A DNA stretch of 64,000 bases from Chitinophaga pinensis. Lineage in GTDB: Bacteria > Bacteroidota > Bacteroidia > UBA4408. Numbering within the stretch: position 1 is the first letter of the stretch; every line of letters begins with the position of its first letter. The stretch is from contig CAMAVS010000002.1 in assembly GCA_945861665.1 (NCBI GenBank), forward strand, positions 1 to 64,000. The letters are read 5' to 3'. Below are positions 60,786-64,000 of the stretch, piece after piece. Made by a program: the position numbers and the translations under genes. Under the pieces are notes generated by a model. It worked only from the letters and a program-made list of their open reading frames with translations, was not told where the DNA came from and did not search any database.

Positions 60786-63383
60786 ATGCGAAAACTTCTT
60801 TGTCTTATTTTTTGTATTCCCTTTATTTCACTAGCGCAAGTAAGCGATGATTTTAACGATGGAGATTTTACGGTAGCCCCTACTTGGATCGGTGACGCTT
60901 CGCAGTTCCTTGTAAATCCGTCTTTTCAATTGCAACTTAATTCTGTTATATCAGACACCTCATATCTATCTACACCCAGCACTACTAGCAATAATTGCGA
61001 ATGGCATTTGTATGTAAAACTTTCCTTTGCCCCATCCGACAATAACAATATGCGCATTTATTTGTTGGCCGATATTGCAAACCTTGAAACCGCAACACTT
61101 AACGGTTATTACATCCGTATGGGTGAAAACGGGTCATTTGACAGTGTGGATCTTTGGAAACAAGTTGGAAACACGCACACCAAAATAATTGACGGCATTA
61201 ACGGCCATTGCGCAAAAGCAACTAACGCCTTGGGTATAAAAATAATTCGCGATGCTATTGGAAATTGGACTCTTTTATCGGACACCTTAGGTGGCGTAAA
61301 TTACCAAACGGAAGGGGTTGTAATGGATAATACGATAATGAATACTTCGTATTTTGGGGTATGGTGTAAATACACAATCAGTAATGCAAATAAATTCTTT
61401 TTCGACAATATATATTCAGGACCTGTTATTGTTGATAATATAGCCCCAACAATACTTTCTGCAAATATAATTTCGGCTACACAATTGGATGTTACTTTTG
61501 ATGAACCTTTAGAAATAACTTCCGCTCAAACGGCTGCTAACTACAGCGTTAATAATGGATTGGGAAACCCCGCACTTGCAACCTTGGATAATGACCCTAC
61601 GCTTGTTCATCTTTCATTTGCAACACCATTTGTAAGTGGCACAACATATACCTTAACTGTAAATGGGCTAAAGGACCTTACATCAAATACAATAAACAAT
61701 GGAGGGGTTCCCTTTTTATATTATGTGCCGATTAATTTTAATGTGGTGATTAACGAAATTATGGCCGACCCCGACCCCGCTATCGGATTACCCAACTATG
61801 AATATGTGGAGCTGTTTAATAACTCGGCCTTCCCAATTCAATTAAACAATTGGACAATCAGTACCACGACCACCACAAAAACAATCCCAAACTGCACTCT
61901 ACTTCCTGATAGTTTTATGGTGTTAAGCGGAACCGGCGGGGCTGCTGCCTTCGGGAACAACATTTCTGTTATTGGAATAACAAGTTTTCCTGCACTCACC
62001 AACACAGGCACAAGCATTACATTAAAGAATAAAAACGGACAAGTTATTTCGGCTGTTAGTTATTCCGACAGTTGGTATCAGGACAATAATAAAACGGAAG
62101 GGGGCTGGAGCTTAGAGCAAATTGATCCTCACAACCCTTGTGCGGGAATTGAAAACTGGAAAGCCTCTGCCAATGCAAGCGGTGGAACACCCGGCAGAAA
62201 AAATGCAATTTTCGGCTCTAATCCCGATTCAAAAGCCCCTGAATTAGTTCGCGTTTCGGTTATTGACAATACAACGATACAAGCTTATTTTAGTGAAAGT
62301 GTTGACTCTGCCACTACACTCAGTCTGGCTTCTTACTCTGTTGATAATGGTATTGGAAACCCTATTGCTGTTAACGGTGTGGAGCCCTTTTATAACAGTA
62401 TTGCCCTTAGCCTTGGCGCTGCATTAATACAAGATGTAGTGTATACCTTAGCCATCAACGGCTCTGTTGTTGATTGCATAGGGAATGTTATTTCAACTAA
62501 CAATACGGCACGTTTTGCCATTCCAAAACCTGTTGCCGCAAACGATATTGTAATCAATGAAATTCTACCAGACCCAAACGATGGTGGTGTTGATTTTGTA
62601 GAAATATACAATCGCTCGAACAAGGTAATTGATTTAGAGGAACTTCGATTATCATCACAAGATACAATTACGGGAACGCTTGAGTCTATTTATGCCATTG
62701 CCCCAGAGGGCTATTTGCTATTTCCAGAAGAATATATTGTACTCGCAAGCGACAGCAAAAAAATTTTAACACAATACAACACAACAAATAAAAAAAGGTT
62801 TATTGATATGCCCAGTATCCCCTCTATGAATATTGACGGGGACGCTGTTGTGTTAAGCAATTTACAAGATGTAATGATTGACAAATTGGTGTATTACAAC
62901 AGTTGGCACTTCCCATTGTTAAACAACACAAAGGGGATTTCGTTGGAGCGTATTGATTTTAATCGCCCAACACAAGATGCCACCAACTGGCATTCGGCAG
63001 CCGAGAATATAGGTTTTGCAACTCCTGCTTACAAAAACTCACAGTATAGCAATGGTTCGTCCTCGGGAACAGAAATTACACTAAGTCCCGAAATTTTTTC
63101 GCCCGACAATGATGGTTATAACGATGTGCTTAATATTAATTATGTATTTGACGAGCCGGGCTATGTTGGAAGTGTCAGCATTTTTGATGAGAAGGGGAGA
63201 TTGATAAGAAGCCTTGTTAAAAATCAATTATTGGCAGTAAGTGGAACTATTTCATGGGATGGGACCACAAACGATAAAGAGAAATGCCGTATTGGAATTT
63301 TCATTATTTTCTTTGAGACATTTGATTTGAAAGGAAATATGAAACACTATAAAAAAACCTGTGTGGTAGGCGGAAAAATTTAA
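60786..63383 (+). CDS. Lamin-tail-domain surface protein with C-terminal gliding-type domain
   Basis: An 865-aa protein starting at MRKLLCLIFC (60786), with a signal peptide (cleavage near SLAQ). An N-terminal jelly-roll-like domain (to about 215) precedes a Big_5/SbsA Ig-like domain (about 220-315), a lamin-tail domain (INEIMADPDPAIGLPNYEYV), a second Ig-like domain, and a second lamin-tail domain (INEILPDPNDGGVDFVEIYN). The C-terminal region has FSPDNDGYNDVLNI and the WDGTT motif of FlgD-like/CHU_C-type domains, which direct T9SS cargo to the surface. It is probably a cell-surface adhesive or structural protein. Confidence 0.88.
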   Translation: MRKLLCLIFCIPFISLAQVSDDFNDGDFTVAPTWIGDASQFLVNPSFQLQLNSVISDTSYLSTPSTTSNNCEWHLYVKLSFAPSDNNNMRIYLLADIANLETATLNGYYIRMGENGSFDSVDLWKQVGNTHTKIIDGINGHCAKATNALGIKIIRDAIGNWTLLSDTLGGVNYQTEGVVMDNTIMNTSYFGVWCKYTISNANKFFFDNIYSGPVIVDNIAPTILSANIISATQLDVTFDEPLEITSAQTAANYSVNNGLGNPALATLDNDPTLVHLSFATPFVSGTTYTLTVNGLKDLTSNTINNGGVPFLYYVPINFNVVINEIMADPDPAIGLPNYEYVELFNNSAFPIQLNNWTISTTTTTKTIPNCTLLPDSFMVLSGTGGAAAFGNNISVIGITSFPALTNTGTSITLKNKNGQVISAVSYSDSWYQDNNKTEGGWSLEQIDPHNPCAGIENWKASANASGGTPGRKNAIFGSNPDSKAPELVRVSVIDNTTIQAYFSESVDSATTLSLASYSVDNGIGNPIAVNGVEPFYNSIALSLGAALIQDVVYTLAINGSVVDCIGNVISTNNTARFAIPKPVAANDIVINEILPDPNDGGVDFVEIYNRSNKVIDLEELRLSSQDTITGTLESIYAIAPEGYLLFPEEYIVLASDSKKILTQYNTTNKKRFIDMPSIPSMNIDGDAVVLSNLQDVMIDKLVYYNSWHFPLLNNTKGISLERIDFNRPTQDATNWHSAAENIGFATPAYKNSQYSNGSSSGTEITLSPEIFSPDNDGYNDVLNINYVFDEPGYVGSVSIFDEKGRLIRSLVKNQLLAVSGTISWDGTTNDKEKCRIGIFIIFFETFDLKGNMKHYKKTCVVGGKI

Positions 63384-63392
63384 TTTCGAAAA

Positions 63393-63752
63393 ATGGTATT
63401 AAGGTTTCTTAAAAGTGTAGGTTTTGCATTAAAAGGAATAATGTGGTTTATAAAAAACGAACGTAATGCCCCCATACATCTTCTTGCAACTATTGCAGTT
63501 ATTTCACTAGGGATATATACTCAATTAAATTTAACAGAATGGGGTTTTGTTGTTATTGCAATAGGCGTAGTATTTGCTGCTGAAATTTTTAACACCGCCA
63601 TCGAAAAAACCGTAGATGTTATTTTTAAAGAACAACACGAAAAGGCTGGATTAATAAAAGATCTTTCAGCTGGTGGGGTATTTATCTGTTCTCTTTTAGC
63701 AGTGGCAATAGGGCTGATTGTTTTTGCCCCAAAAATAATGATTCATTTATAA
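63393..63752 (+). CDS. dgkA: Diacylglycerol kinase family protein
   Basis: A 119-aa membrane protein with three helices. The catalytic-type motifs FNTAIEKTVD and HEKAGLIKDLSAGGVF match the DgkA/undecaprenol kinase family, with acidic residues in place. It would phosphorylate diacylglycerol or undecaprenol for lipid or cell-wall recycling. It follows the preceding gene by 9 nt. Confidence 0.92.
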   Translation: MVLRFLKSVGFALKGIMWFIKNERNAPIHLLATIAVISLGIYTQLNLTEWGFVVIAIGVVFAAEIFNTAIEKTVDVIFKEQHEKAGLIKDLSAGGVFICSLLAVAIGLIVFAPKIMIHL

Positions 63753-63812
63753 AACTATTGTTGTTTTCCTTTAACTGTTTGTACATTTACTGTTCAATGT
63801 AATTTATTCGCA

Positions 63813-64000
63813 ATGAAAAAATTTGTAAAATATTTTTTGCAGGGCCTTTTATTTACGGTCCCAATATTTATTACCATAACAGTAATTTATCAGGTAATAA
63901 CGCGTGTAGGGTCTCTCATTCAAGATTTAGGGCTTCACATTCATCCCATTCTTGATCCTTTTTTAGGATTTATTATTGTTGTTATCATCATTATAATTGT
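63813..64000 (+). CDS. DUF502 membrane protein (5' part only)
   Basis: The window cuts the gene after about 62 codons. The start MKKFVKYFLQGLLFTVPIFI and the ITVIYQVITRVGSLIQDLG segment are typical of DUF502, a family of four-helix inner-membrane proteins of unknown function. The remaining part lies to the right of the window. Confidence 0.85.
   Translation, partial: MKKFVKYFLQGLLFTVPIFITITVIYQVITRVGSLIQDLGLHIHPILDPFLGFIIVVIIIII

Overview
The window is about 64 kb of an AT-rich Bacteroidota chromosome. The evidence is gliding-motility and type IX secretion (T9SS) genes (gldB, gldC, a SprE/PorW lipoprotein, a PorT-family barrel), proteins with T9SS type A C-terminal sorting domains, and many intergenic TAnnTTTG motifs, the Bacteroidota -7 promoter element. 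Housekeeping genes look complete and typical. No rRNA, tRNA or CRISPR array was seen.

Layout. 1-3.6 kb: end of an integrated mobile element. It holds four overlapping small genes (HTH, a 58-aa ORF, a PD-(D/E)XK-like nuclease, and a truncated gene running into an IS21-like terminus), one unknown gene and a tyrosine recombinase. 3.6-15.3 kb: gldC/gldB divergent from a PorT-like barrel, then SprE/PorW, a DUF4412 protein, an unusual basic repeat lipoprotein, a DUF4175 protein, an RsbW-like ATPase and asparaginase. 15.3-34.7 kb: a T9SS cargo protein; a minus-strand group asd-pyk-M42 peptidase-GNAT; sucA-sucB; a haem lipoprotein; a propeller/SpoIIE signalling protein; rsmI-corA; a MORN-like protein; mrp-nifU; a degenerate SGNH lipoprotein; metF. 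34.8-40.6 kb: a second T9SS cargo protein, gcvP, a hypothetical protein and a divergent UbiA-like protein.

40.8-49.2 kb is a probable inorganic-carbon operon on the minus strand: SulP transporter, beta-carbonic anhydrase, dabA, dabB and a DUF2490 outer-membrane barrel. A chimeric pseudogene follows it, in which the 3' end of a second dabB copy is fused in frame to a Calx-beta-like adhesin fragment. A small secreted protein of unknown function lies upstream.

49.3-57.5 kb is a phosphate regulon: a lone receiver protein, OprO/P-type porin, pstS, pstC, pstA, pstB, phoU, a DUF47 protein and pit. Four promoters here carry TTAACA-like half-sites in 11-bp phase, at the same register relative to the -7 element. 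The fifth, in front of DUF47-pit, carries six reversed half-sites spaced 11/9/11/9/11. PstC has a PstS-like segment in its first periplasmic loop. I consider this locus and the carbon cluster the most interesting parts of the window.

57.5-64 kb: prfB with its programmed frameshift, a SPOR protein, small secreted proteins, an alpha/beta hydrolase, a lamin-tail-domain surface protein, a diacylglycerol kinase and the start of a DUF502 membrane protein.
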